A DNA stretch of 10,226 nucleotides from Bacteroidales bacterium (GCA_016281295.1 JAEEII010000147.1:1-10226); one strand, 5' to 3'; counted from the first letter of the stretch, positions 1 to 6,672 are shown. Notes: generated by a model not told the origin, from the sequence alone. Numbers and translations are program-made.

Positions 1-141
1 GTCAGCGTATATTCCCTCGAAGGCCGTCTCCTTTACCAAAGACAGGCCAACCCCAACGAGGCCATCGACCTCAGCAATTTGCCGGCGGGACTGTATATCT
101 TGAACCTCTGTGAGAAAAACTATAAACTGTTGAAGCTATGA
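1..141 (+). CDS. C-terminal end of a T9SS-secreted protein (partial)
   Basis: The reading frame is open from the first base to TGA at 139-141, giving the last 46 residues of a protein whose body lies outside the window. The visible part has the pattern of a type A T9SS sorting domain: a strand like VSVYSLEGRLL, then a segment like LSNLPAGLYIL, then a short basic C-terminus ending KLLKL. In known systems this domain directs export through the outer membrane by the type IX machinery and is then cleaved off. The cargo itself cannot be identified. The stop codon overlaps the next start codon (ATGA), so the two genes are probably in one operon and translationally coupled. The domain call is from pattern recognition. 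Confidence 0.8.
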   Translation, partial: VSVYSLEGRLLYQRQANPNEAIDLSNLPAGLYILNLCEKNYKLLKL

Positions 142-2573
142 GAAGAGCAACTTTCATCGTGGCATGTCTGATGCTCAGCCTCGGACTTCACGCACAAGAA
201 AAGACCATCATCCTTCACAGCCAAGGCAGTGTTCTTTATGAGACTCCCGTGAGCAACATTGGAGGTATTCATTTCCTCTCCTCCCCCACCTCAGTGGTCT
301 TTAATAACCATAACGGTGCCACATTGAACACCCTCCCAGTTTCAGCGATTGACAGCCTTACCTTCGGCAGCCACGAAATCCCCTCGGGAGACATGGTCGT
401 GATTACTTTCAACGGCAACGACGCCGAGATCATCAACCCCTTTGCCAACGAAGGCGTCGTCATCGAGAAATCACAAAGCAATGTCATCGTGTATTCCACA
501 AAAAACGGAGTTCCTTACTACGTCACAGGCTCATCCACGAACGGATCTCTGACCGTCAACAGTAATAATGCCTTGACGATGACCCTTCACGACCTGAGTC
601 TGACCAGCGGTAGCACCGCAGCCATCAACTTCGCAACCGCTTGTGACGTGGAGCTAATCCTTTCGGGAACCAACACACTGACTGACAACGCAAACAGCAC
701 CCTGAAAGCAGCCCTTCAAGTGACAGGAAACCTCAATGTTTACGAGGATACATCAAATAACGAACACGTGTTAAGAGTACAAGGAAACACCAAACACGGC
801 ATCAACGTGGATGGGGTCATGACCGTCAACGCTGGAACAATCCAAATCATGGGGAGCGACAGCGACGGCGTCCATGGCAGCAGCGACCTCCTTTGGAACG
901 GTGGAACGCTCAGTATCCCCGCACCAGGTTCTGACGGGCTCGACTTCTCTGGGAACATCCACATCGCAGGCGGCAGCCTCGAAATCCATACCAACACAGA
1001 AAGTGCCCGAGGCATTAAGGTCTCAGGAATTTTCGAAATGGCCGACGGAACCCTTAACGTCGGAGTCATAGGCAACGACTGTAAAGGCATCAAATGCGAC
1101 AGCACCCTCATCGTCCGCGGTGGCGTGGTAGAGGTCAACGTATCAGGCGAAGGCTCCAACGGCATCTCTAGCGACCAGCACATCTCCATCGAAGATAATG
1201 CGGAGATCACCATCGTTTCCACTTCACACGATGGCAAGTGTTTCAAGAGCGACAGCACCTTCGCGATGAGCGGAGGCAATGTCACCCTCACCCACTCCGG
1301 TGACGTGTCGAAAGGCATCAAGACTGTAGGGGTTGTTGACATCACCGGCGGAACCCTCACCATCACTTCATCGGGAAGCACCGAGTTGGAAACCGTAAAC
1401 AACCAAAACGTCCCCGCCTATTGCACCGCCATCAAGAGCGACACCGACATCATCATCAGTGGAGGCACCTTCCACATCACCCTGCCCACAACCAATCATG
1501 GCGGCAAGTCCATCAGCGCCGATGGCAACATGACCATCAGCGGTGGCGACTTCACCATTGAGACCCATGGCAACGGAGCTGCCTATACCGTAAGTGGCAG
1601 CACAAAGGACTCATACACCTCTTCCTGTTTGAAATCGGACGGCAACATGGTGCTTTCAGCTGGCACCTTCAACCTGACCAGCACAGGCACGGGTGGAAAG
1701 GGCATCAACGCGGGAGGCGCGATGACGATTGGCACTCCCAATGGCAATAATGATGACCTCATCCTCAACGTCACTACCAGCGGCGAACGCATCACCGTCA
1801 CCTCGGGTGGAGGCGGCCCGTGGGGCGGAGGCGATTATGCCAACCCTAAGGCTATCAAGAGCCAAGGCAACCTCACCATCAACAGCGGCACCCTCCGTGT
1901 CAACTGCACCCAGACCCAGAACGAGGGTGGCGAATGCATCGAGAGCAAAGCAACGTTGACCATCAACGGCGGCGACATCGAGGCTTATTCCAAGAAAGAC
2001 GATGCCGTGAACGCCCGGACAAACCTTACCATCAATGGCGGTGTGTATTATGCGCACAGCGATGCCAACGACGGAACCGACTGCAACGGCACCATGGCCC
2101 TCAACGGCGGGTTCTGCATCTCCAACGGAGCACGACAGCCTGAAGAGGGTTTCGACTGCGACAACAACCAATTCAAAATCACAGGAGGCACACATATCGG
2201 AACAGGCGGTGGCACCAGCAACCCCACCACCAGTGTCTGCACTCAGCCCACCCTAAAAATCAACACGCAGTCAGGTTACGCCATTCAGATCCTGAAGTCT
2301 GACGGCACCGTGATCTGCACTTACAAATGCCCCACCCTCAGCGGTGGCGGCGGAGGATGGCCTGGCGGAGGAAGCGGCCTGGTGATGCTGTTCACTGACC
2401 CACAGATCCAGACGGGACAAAGCTATATCGTGAAATACAATGGCAGCATCAGTGGAGGCAATGAATGGCACGGCTATTACACTGGCAACGTCACTTACTC
2501 AGGCGGCAGCCAGACCACTGTCAACGTCAACTCCATGGTGACAACCGTCAGTGCAGGCGGAGGAGGTTGGTAA
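138..2573 (+). CDS. Secreted beta-helix carbohydrate-binding protein, DUF4353/Cthe_2159-like
   Basis: This encodes 811 residues. Residues 1-20 form a signal peptide (MRR, hydrophobic core, LHAQ before the likely cleavage site). Residues of about 22-76 hold two short related units ending GGIHF and DSLTF, a pattern common at the start of Bacteroidetes surface proteins. From about 85 to 700 there are many short turns of the type 'ISGGTxxI' or 'INGGxxxxxS' with recurring KGI, KSD and DGxxG segments, as expected of a right-handed parallel beta-helix. This matches the DUF4353 family, whose member Cthe_2159 binds polygalacturonate-type polymers. Glycine/tryptophan-rich stretches occur near residues 557-566 and 736-746, and the protein ends GGGGW. 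There is no recognisable T9SS tail on this protein, unlike its upstream neighbour. The ATG overlaps the upstream stop, which supports the start. The polysaccharide-binding role is inferred from the family; the ligand is unknown. Confidence 0.82.
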   Translation: MRRATFIVACLMLSLGLHAQEKTIILHSQGSVLYETPVSNIGGIHFLSSPTSVVFNNHNGATLNTLPVSAIDSLTFGSHEIPSGDMVVITFNGNDAEIINPFANEGVVIEKSQSNVIVYSTKNGVPYYVTGSSTNGSLTVNSNNALTMTLHDLSLTSGSTAAINFATACDVELILSGTNTLTDNANSTLKAALQVTGNLNVYEDTSNNEHVLRVQGNTKHGINVDGVMTVNAGTIQIMGSDSDGVHGSSDLLWNGGTLSIPAPGSDGLDFSGNIHIAGGSLEIHTNTESARGIKVSGIFEMADGTLNVGVIGNDCKGIKCDSTLIVRGGVVEVNVSGEGSNGISSDQHISIEDNAEITIVSTSHDGKCFKSDSTFAMSGGNVTLTHSGDVSKGIKTVGVVDITGGTLTITSSGSTELETVNNQNVPAYCTAIKSDTDIIISGGTFHITLPTTNHGGKSISADGNMTISGGDFTIETHGNGAAYTVSGSTKDSYTSSCLKSDGNMVLSAGTFNLTSTGTGGKGINAGGAMTIGTPNGNNDDLILNVTTSGERITVTSGGGGPWGGGDYANPKAIKSQGNLTINSGTLRVNCTQTQNEGGECIESKATLTINGGDIEAYSKKDDAVNARTNLTINGGVYYAHSDANDGTDCNGTMALNGGFCISNGARQPEEGFDCDNNQFKITGGTHIGTGGGTSNPTTSVCTQPTLKINTQSGYAIQILKSDGTVICTYKCPTLSGGGGGWPGGGSGLVMLFTDPQIQTGQSYIVKYNGSISGGNEWHGYYTGNVTYSGGSQTTVNVNSMVTTVSAGGGGW

Positions 2574-2576
2574 CTC

Positions 2577-4802
2577 TCACCTCCCTAACAGATGTTTGAA
2601 CAAGAAGTTATCTATCTTATTGAACAAATGCATCCGGCATTCGCCGTTCCCATATTCATAACCACCGTAGATGCCATGGTTCTTGTTGGGATAGATCATC
2701 AAGTCGAACTGCTTGCCATTGCTAATCATGGCCTTGATAAGCTCCATGGCATTCTGGTAATGGACATTGTCGTCACCGCTTCCGTGGCATAGCAGGTAGT
2801 TGCCTTTGATTAACTTGGTGTTATGAACCGGTGAGTTTTTGTCGTAACCATCAGGATTTTCCTGAGGGGTACGCATGAAACGTTCAGTATAGACATTGTC
2901 GTAATAACGCCAATTGGTCACAGGAGCCACCGAGACCGCTGTGCTGATGACATCGGCACCCTTAGTGATGCCATTGGCCGCCATGAAACCACCATAGCTC
3001 CAGCCATAGATGCCGATACGGCTACCATCCACGTAGGGTTGTTTAGCCATATACTTAGCCAAGGTAATCATGTCCTCGGTCTCATATTTCCCCAATTGCA
3101 GATAAGTCATCTTCTTGAAGACCTCGCCTTGGGCACCGCTACCTCTATTATTAATAGACACGCTGATGATACCCTGCTGGGCAAGGAGCTGCAGCCACCA
3201 ATAGTCGCTGTTGGCCCATGAGTTGTTCACGGTTTGATGGCCAGGACCACCGTAAACATAAATCAACACAGGGTATTTTTTGTTCGGGTCGAAGTCGGGA
3301 GGAAGGATTTGCCAAGCATCCACATCCACCTGAGTGCCATCGGGAAGCACAAAAGCGGGATCGCTGATCTTGAAAAGTTTCTTCTCGCCCAGGTTGTAAT
3401 CTTTGAGCTTCTCAACGTAAGCCTTATTGTCCTCAAGCACCCGAACCAGCTTGCCTTTATTGGTATAAAGCTCATACTGATTAGGCTGATTGATGGTGGA
3501 ATTGATATTAATCAGATAGCTGAAGTCGTTGCTGAAACGAGCGTTGTTGGTACCCTCGCGACCGATCACCTCACGCATCTTGCCTTTAAGGTTGACGGCG
3601 TAAATCTGGCGGTCCACAGGAGAATTCTTGGCAGCCTGGAAATAAACCTCTTTGTTCTTGGCATCATAGCCATAGACTTGAGTCACGTCCCAGTTTCCAG
3701 CGGTGAGTTGTTTCACCAGAGAACCGTCGAGGAGGTACATATAGATGTGATTGTACCCACTCTTCTCAGAAGTCATCAAGAAGCTGTTTCCATCTTCTAG
3801 GAAGGTCCAGTCGTCGGTGATGTCGATATAATAGTCGTTGGTATCCTCGAAGAAGACGCGGCTTTCGCCCGTGGTGGCATTAGCTGCCAGGATCTCCAGA
3901 TGGTTCTGGTGGCGGTTCAGGCGTTGGATAGCCAGCACATTGGGGTCTTTGGTCCAGGCGATACGAGGCAGGTAGATGTCCGTTTCTTTACCTGTGTCCA
4001 TCTTCACGGTTTTACCGCTCTCAAGGTCATACACATAGATCTCGACAATGGAGTTATCCTCCCCTGCTTTGGGATATTTAAAGCTGTACCATTCAGGGTA
4101 AAGGCCTTCGAACTCCTCCATCTGGAACTCTTTCACCTTCGACTCATCGAAGCGCATGAAGGCGATTTTGCGGCTGTCGGGCGACCAGAAGAAGCCTTGG
4201 GAGAAACTGAATTCCTCTTCATAAACCCAGTCGGGCGCACCATTAATAATATGGTTATACAAGCCATCGAAGGTAAACTGTTTCTCGTTCCCATTCTGTA
4301 GATCTTTGATAAAAAGGTTGTTATCGCGCATAAAAGCCACTTTGGTAGCATCAGGAGAGAAGGTAGCCAGGCGCTGTTTCCCATTGCTGGAAAGCGGCTT
4401 CAGCGATTTGGTTTTCAGGTCATAGACATAATAATTAGCCGTGAAAGAATGGCGATAGATTGATTCCATATCGGTAAGGAAAAGAACTTTCGACTCATCG
4501 TTGCTCAGTTCATAATCCTGCATGGCAATTGGGATTTCTGCACCTTCAGGATAGAGGTCATTGATTTCAAACAAAGTCTTAACAAGTTTGCCTGTCTTGT
4601 AATTATAGATATTGAGGGCGCCTTTCTCGAAGTTGCCGTATGTGACACCGTCTTTCATGGAGTTCATGCCACGGACGCTTCTCGCATAGAAGGTTCCACG
4701 TTGATACAGGTCTTCAAGGGTGATGTTTTTCTTTTCCTGAGCGGTAGTGCAGAGGGTTCCCAAAACCAGGAACATACTTAAGAACACGTATTTGATTTTC
4801 AT
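2577..4802 (-). CDS. Dipeptidyl peptidase IV, family S9 (secreted serine exopeptidase)
   Basis: This encodes 741 residues from ATG at 4802. It should remove X-Pro or X-Ala dipeptides from peptide N-termini, probably in the periplasm or outside the cell. Residues 1-21 are a signal peptide (MKIKYVFLSM..., ending TTAQ). The N-terminal half is an eight-bladed propeller domain with the substrate-amine-binding Glu-Glu motif in DWVYEEEFSF. The C-terminal alpha/beta-hydrolase domain has Ser602 in GWSYGG, Asp677 in GSGDDNVH and His709 in KNHGIYGG. The Asp-to-His spacing of 32 residues equals that of human DPP4. An upstream TTG at 4895 would add 31 residues, but it lies inside the 4882-4906 repeat and would bury the signal peptide, so it is rejected. 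The gene converges on its left neighbour with a 3-bp gap. A promoter lies at 4825-4832. Confidence 0.95.
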   Translation of the reverse strand: MKIKYVFLSMFLVLGTLCTTAQEKKNITLEDLYQRGTFYARSVRGMNSMKDGVTYGNFEKGALNIYNYKTGKLVKTLFEINDLYPEGAEIPIAMQDYELSNDESKVLFLTDMESIYRHSFTANYYVYDLKTKSLKPLSSNGKQRLATFSPDATKVAFMRDNNLFIKDLQNGNEKQFTFDGLYNHIINGAPDWVYEEEFSFSQGFFWSPDSRKIAFMRFDESKVKEFQMEEFEGLYPEWYSFKYPKAGEDNSIVEIYVYDLESGKTVKMDTGKETDIYLPRIAWTKDPNVLAIQRLNRHQNHLEILAANATTGESRVFFEDTNDYYIDITDDWTFLEDGNSFLMTSEKSGYNHIYMYLLDGSLVKQLTAGNWDVTQVYGYDAKNKEVYFQAAKNSPVDRQIYAVNLKGKMREVIGREGTNNARFSNDFSYLININSTINQPNQYELYTNKGKLVRVLEDNKAYVEKLKDYNLGEKKLFKISDPAFVLPDGTQVDVDAWQILPPDFDPNKKYPVLIYVYGGPGHQTVNNSWANSDYWWLQLLAQQGIISVSINNRGSGAQGEVFKKMTYLQLGKYETEDMITLAKYMAKQPYVDGSRIGIYGWSYGGFMAANGITKGADVISTAVSVAPVTNWRYYDNVYTERFMRTPQENPDGYDKNSPVHNTKLIKGNYLLCHGSGDDNVHYQNAMELIKAMISNGKQFDLMIYPNKNHGIYGGYEYGNGECRMHLFNKIDNFLFKHLLGR

Positions 4803-4824
4803 TTTGTATGGTTTTAATGATTGG

Positions 4825-4832
4825 CAAATATA
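4825..4832 (-). promoter_or_regulatory. Bacteroidetes -7 element for dipeptidyl peptidase IV
   Basis: Read on the minus strand this is TATATTTG, an exact match to TAnnTTTG. It lies 22 bp before the ATG at 4802. The -33 partner is weak: only a T-rich stretch at the expected distance. The repeat at 4882-4906 lies further upstream, so the array begins just behind this promoter. Confidence 0.6.
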
Positions 4833-4881
4833 CGGAAAACGAAAGAAATAAAAAGACAAAACGGAATTAATTTGTTTAATT

Positions 4882-4906
4882 CCCTCAATAATCAATCACT
4901 TAAAAC
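4882..4906 (+). repeat. Array repeat R1 (degenerate left-end copy, 25 bp)
   Basis: This matches the last 25 bases of the 34-bp array repeat exactly: CCC, TCAATA, ATCAAT, CACTTAAAAC. The first nine bases of the full repeat are not conserved; the sequence to its left (TTTAATT) is presumably host DNA. It marks the left boundary of the array, next to the dipeptidyl peptidase IV promoter. Confidence 0.9.
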
Positions 4907-4992
4907 TTAAAGCCGTCGGCGTCAATCTCCAGTTTCTTGAGGCCTCCGTCATCGGTGATTTTCATCTTAAATTCCACTGTTCCAGTTGACAT
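4900..4992 (-). CDS. Possible 30-residue peptide ending in repeat R1
   Basis: An ATG at 4992 opens a 30-codon frame whose TAA at 4900-4902 is supplied by repeat R1. The peptide begins MSTGTVEFKM, includes KITDDGGLKKLEIDADG, and ends GFKF. An in-frame TAG lies two codons upstream of the ATG, so it does not extend further in that direction. The sequence looks protein-like (alternating beta pattern, acidic turn). It may be a complete small gene or the front part of a longer gene cut off by the repeat. It is divergent from the membrane-protein gene at 5021 with a 28-bp gap. No homologue is recognised. Confidence 0.35.
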   Translation of the reverse strand: MSTGTVEFKMKITDDGGLKKLEIDADGFKF

Positions 4993-5015
4993 AACCTAAA
5001 AGTTTTATATCTTTG
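4986..5015 (+). promoter_or_regulatory. Promoter of the membrane-protein gene in cassette 1
   Basis: TTG at 4986-4988 is followed after 19 bp by TATCTTTG at 5008-5015, an exact match to TAnnTTTG with ideal spacing. The ATG at 5021 lies only 5 bp after this element, so the transcript would start at or next to the start codon. That implies a leaderless mRNA, unless translation begins at the in-frame ATG at 5033. Confidence 0.6.
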
Positions 5016-5020
5016 CAGTG

Positions 5021-5278
5021 ATGGAAACGTTTATGTTCATATTGTTCTGCATTGTCGGCCTTGTTCTGATAGTTGTCTTGGTGCCGTATATCATCGGTAT
5101 TCTCCTTGGAACCGGCAAGGCCATCTGGATCATTGTTACAGGGCGTGACAAGGACCCTGAATTTGTTGAGGAACAAAAAGCCTTCGAGGCCAAGCGTGCT
5201 GCAAAGAAAGATGCTCGCAAGGAAAGGCGGAAAAACTTTTGGCGAGTTTCCCCATCGTTCATGGAGTTTTTTCGCTGA
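5021..5278 (+). CDS. Small membrane protein with basic tail (cassette 1)
   Basis: This encodes 85 residues. Residues of about 4-38 are strongly hydrophobic (FILFCIVGLVLIVVLVPYII...), enough for one long or two short membrane segments. They are followed by GRDKDPEFVEEQ and a highly charged, probably helical tail rich in Lys, Arg and Ala (about residues 50-70). No catalytic motif or known family is recognised. It is the only main gene of the array on the plus strand. GTG at 5018 and ATG at 5033 are alternative starts; ATG at 5021 is chosen because it fits the promoter and keeps the full hydrophobic segment. Its base composition resembles the flanking chromosomal genes more than that of cassettes 2 and 3. 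Confidence 0.65.
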   Translation: METFMFILFCIVGLVLIVVLVPYIIGILLGTGKAIWIIVTGRDKDPEFVEEQKAFEAKRAAKKDARKERRKNFWRVSPSFMEFFR

Positions 5279-5290
5279 CATCTGCTTGTC

Positions 5291-5362
5291 TCATTGAAGT
5301 CCCTGCTCCCTCTTCACCCTCTCGAACCTTTCCCTTATCTCTTTTGTCGTGAGTTTCTCCGT
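5291..5362 (-). pseudogene. Severed C-terminal gene fragment at the right edge of cassette 1
   Basis: A minus-strand frame of 23 codons ends at TGA 5291-5293. It reads TEKLTTKEIRERF then ERVKREQGLQ, an amphipathic, charged helix typical of a real protein tail. Upstream it meets an in-frame TAG at 5363-5365, immediately beside repeat R2 (5367), and there is no start codon. I read it as the tail of a gene whose body was lost at the cassette edge. A competing frame opens at the ATG formed at the repeat edge and runs 36 codons, but its composition looks less protein-like. Confidence 0.4.
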
Positions 5363-5366
5363 CTAG

Positions 5367-5400
5367 CATTGATCCCCCTCAATAATCAATCACTTAAAAC
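5367..5400 (+). repeat. Array repeat R2 (34 bp)
   Basis: This is a full copy, base-for-base identical to R3, R4 and R5. In order it reads C, ATTGAT, CCCCC, TCAATA, ATCAAT, CACTTAAAAC. ATTGAT and ATCAAT form an inverted pair around an 11-base loop. It separates cassettes 1 and 2. Confidence 0.97.
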
Positions 5401-5474
5401 TTATATACTTTTTGACCCCTAATAGGACTAAATCATAGAGAATATACTTGTTTACACAACAAACATAATTGGTC

Positions 5475-6017
5475 TTAATTTCCGTAGTTAAATAATGGCA
5501 AATACTTGGGGAGAATTGTAAATCCTTTTGATTCTATGTATTTTTTCATTAGGCTTTCGTTATCTTCCATATTATCATTGTTTTCATTATCCCACTCCAT
5601 AATAGCAACTTGAAGGTTGTTTATTGCTGAATTGACATACACTGTTTTCATTGGCTTGGCAAATAAAAAAGCCTTGAAACTTTTATATAAATCACGGTAT
5701 CCTTCCCATGTGCAGTCATCTTTATGTGTATTATGTATGTTTTTTTCTCTATCTAATTGTGACACTAATTTTATACAATCAGAACACACTAAATCAATTA
5801 ATGACACTTCGAAATTGAATGTTGGGTTATCTGTCGAATCATTTGCAAGATATATATGTATATGCGGATAGTCTCTATCTTTTGTTGCAGGACCATGTAT
5901 TGCTATTTTGTAAAGTTTGCTGTCAGCATTTATTCTACCAAAAGTAGCCATTTCCAACAGCGTCTGTTTTACAATTGTTGAAAATAAATCTTGTTTTTCT
6001 ATTATTTCTTTTTCCAT
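5475..6017 (-). CDS. Hypothetical protein, 180 residues (cassette 2)
   Basis: No family is firmly recognised. The protein starts MEKEIIEKQD and has a central segment reading RDYPHIHIYLAND followed by FNFEVSLIDLV. The 'PHxHxY' pattern followed by a beta-strand is loosely like DUF4160-type proteins, but this is weak. It has no signal peptide or membrane segment and ends LFNYGN. The frame stays open to a TTG inside repeat R3, and ATGs at 6038 and 6032 are also possible. ATG at 6017 is chosen because AGAAG lies about seven bases before it and the promoter at 6056-6087 leaves a plausible leader. The gene is clearly AT-rich compared with the flanking chromosomal genes, which suggests a different origin. 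It is the only evident gene of its cassette. The 74 bp between its stop and R2 show nothing recognisable. Confidence 0.7.
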   Translation of the reverse strand: MEKEIIEKQDLFSTIVKQTLLEMATFGRINADSKLYKIAIHGPATKDRDYPHIHIYLANDSTDNPTFNFEVSLIDLVCSDCIKLVSQLDREKNIHNTHKDDCTWEGYRDLYKSFKAFLFAKPMKTVYVNSAINNLQVAIMEWDNENNDNMEDNESLMKKYIESKGFTILPKYLPLFNYGN

Positions 6018-6055
6018 GATATTTCTTCTCATATTCATAAATAGTATTTTGTTTG

Positions 6056-6087
6056 TAAATATACAAAAATAATAAAAAAATTCAAAA
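6056..6087 (-). promoter_or_regulatory. Promoter of the cassette 2 gene, abutting repeat R3
   Basis: On the minus strand TTTTG (6083-6087) is followed after exactly 19 bp by TATATTTA (6056-6063), one mismatch from TAnnTTTG. The -33 element touches the edge of R3 (6088), so this cassette carries its own promoter at its extreme end. Confidence 0.6.
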
Positions 6088-6121
6088 CATTGATCCCCCT
6101 CAATAATCAATCACTTAAAAC
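6088..6121 (+). repeat. Array repeat R3 (34 bp)
   Basis: Full copy identical to R2, R4 and R5. It separates cassettes 2 and 3. Read on the minus strand it lies directly upstream of the cassette 2 promoter. Confidence 0.97.
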
Positions 6122-6138
6122 ATTATCGCCCATTATTT

Positions 6139-6600
6139 TTATAAAATAAACATTATTAGCCAATTGATTGGAGTTAGCAGAACCCTCTTCACTTTTTCAA
6201 TTGGTGTTAATTTTGACCATTTTTTTTCTATCACCTTAAAAACGCCACCAATTTCAATCCACACACCATATTTTAGAAAAATTTTTGTTGATATAATCCT
6301 AAATCTCAATCCATGACAACCAATTACCGGTGTTATTCCATGTCTTGTATGTATTAGTGCATGAATCATTTCATGAAGTAATACATTATCAAGCCTATCT
6401 TCTGTCCACCCAATGTCATCATTAAGAAAATCATCTTTTGAAACGCTTATTATAGGCTTTGAAACATTTTTTTCAGTAAAACTAGCTAAGTTAATATTGT
6501 CCTTTTCAACTCTAAAATTACAATTACAAATTTCATTTTCAAAATACTTCTCATTGAAATATTTAAATTTTTCTTTTAATACCTCTTTTGTAACTTCCAT
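6139..6600 (-). CDS. SprT-like zinc metalloprotease-type protein (cassette 3)
   Basis: This encodes 153 residues. The N-terminal helix (EVTKEVLKEKFKYFNEKYF) and the following strands fit the SprT-like fold. The zinc-binding HExxH motif is HEMIH at residues 76-80, and His96 in GCHGLRF is the probable third ligand. SprT/Spartan family members are metal-dependent peptidases; a DNA-protein crosslink role is known for eukaryotic Spartan, while the role of short bacterial members is unclear. There is no C-terminal zinc ribbon; instead the protein ends in a hydrophobic stretch (LLTPINWLIMFIL). ATG at 6600 lies just 3 bp from repeat R4, and the stop lies 17 bp from R3, so the gene fills the cassette. 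With no room for a promoter, transcription must come through or from R4. GAGGGGG inside the minus-strand repeat could act as the ribosome binding site. The gene is AT-rich relative to the flanking genes. Confidence 0.8.
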   Translation of the reverse strand: MEVTKEVLKEKFKYFNEKYFENEICNCNFRVEKDNINLASFTEKNVSKPIISVSKDDFLNDDIGWTEDRLDNVLLHEMIHALIHTRHGITPVIGCHGLRFRIISTKIFLKYGVWIEIGGVFKVIEKKWSKLTPIEKVKRVLLTPINWLIMFIL

Positions 6601-6603
6601 TTA

Positions 6604-6637
6604 CATTGATCCCCCTCAATAATCAATCACTTAAAAC
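6604..6637 (+). repeat. Array repeat R4 (34 bp)
   Basis: Full copy identical to R2, R3 and R5. It separates cassettes 3 and 4. Its minus-strand GAGGGGG (6611-6617) lies about ten bases before the ATG of the SprT-like gene. Confidence 0.97.
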
Positions 6638-6672
6638 ACTACGAGGCAATCAAAAAGCTGCTTGACAACTAA
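6638..6672 (+). pseudogene. Possible severed gene tail at the left edge of cassette 4
   Basis: In the plus-strand frame that leaves repeat R4, the first codons read HYEAIKKLLDN and then TAA at 6670-6672. This resembles the last helix of a protein, with no start codon; the frame is blocked by TGA inside the repeat. It overlaps the stop codon of the minus-strand gene. The fragment is very short, so chance is a real alternative. Confidence 0.3.

Noticed and set aside
740..2195. Long minus-strand frames opposite the beta-helix gene
   Set aside because: They arise from the repetitive codon pattern of the real gene and show no protein-like features.
3234..3800. 188-codon plus-strand frame opposite dipeptidyl peptidase IV
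   Set aside because: It is antisense to a gene with a complete catalytic triad and no competing features; it is a shadow frame.
4803..4895. Longer dipeptidyl peptidase IV starting from TTG inside repeat R1
   Set aside because: It would place 31 residues before a clear signal peptide and run through the promoter; ATG at 4802 is better.
6018..6110. Longer cassette 2 protein starting from TTG inside repeat R3
   Set aside because: The extension crosses a good promoter and consists of low-complexity AT-rich codons; it is open only because the repeat happens to lack a stop in that frame.
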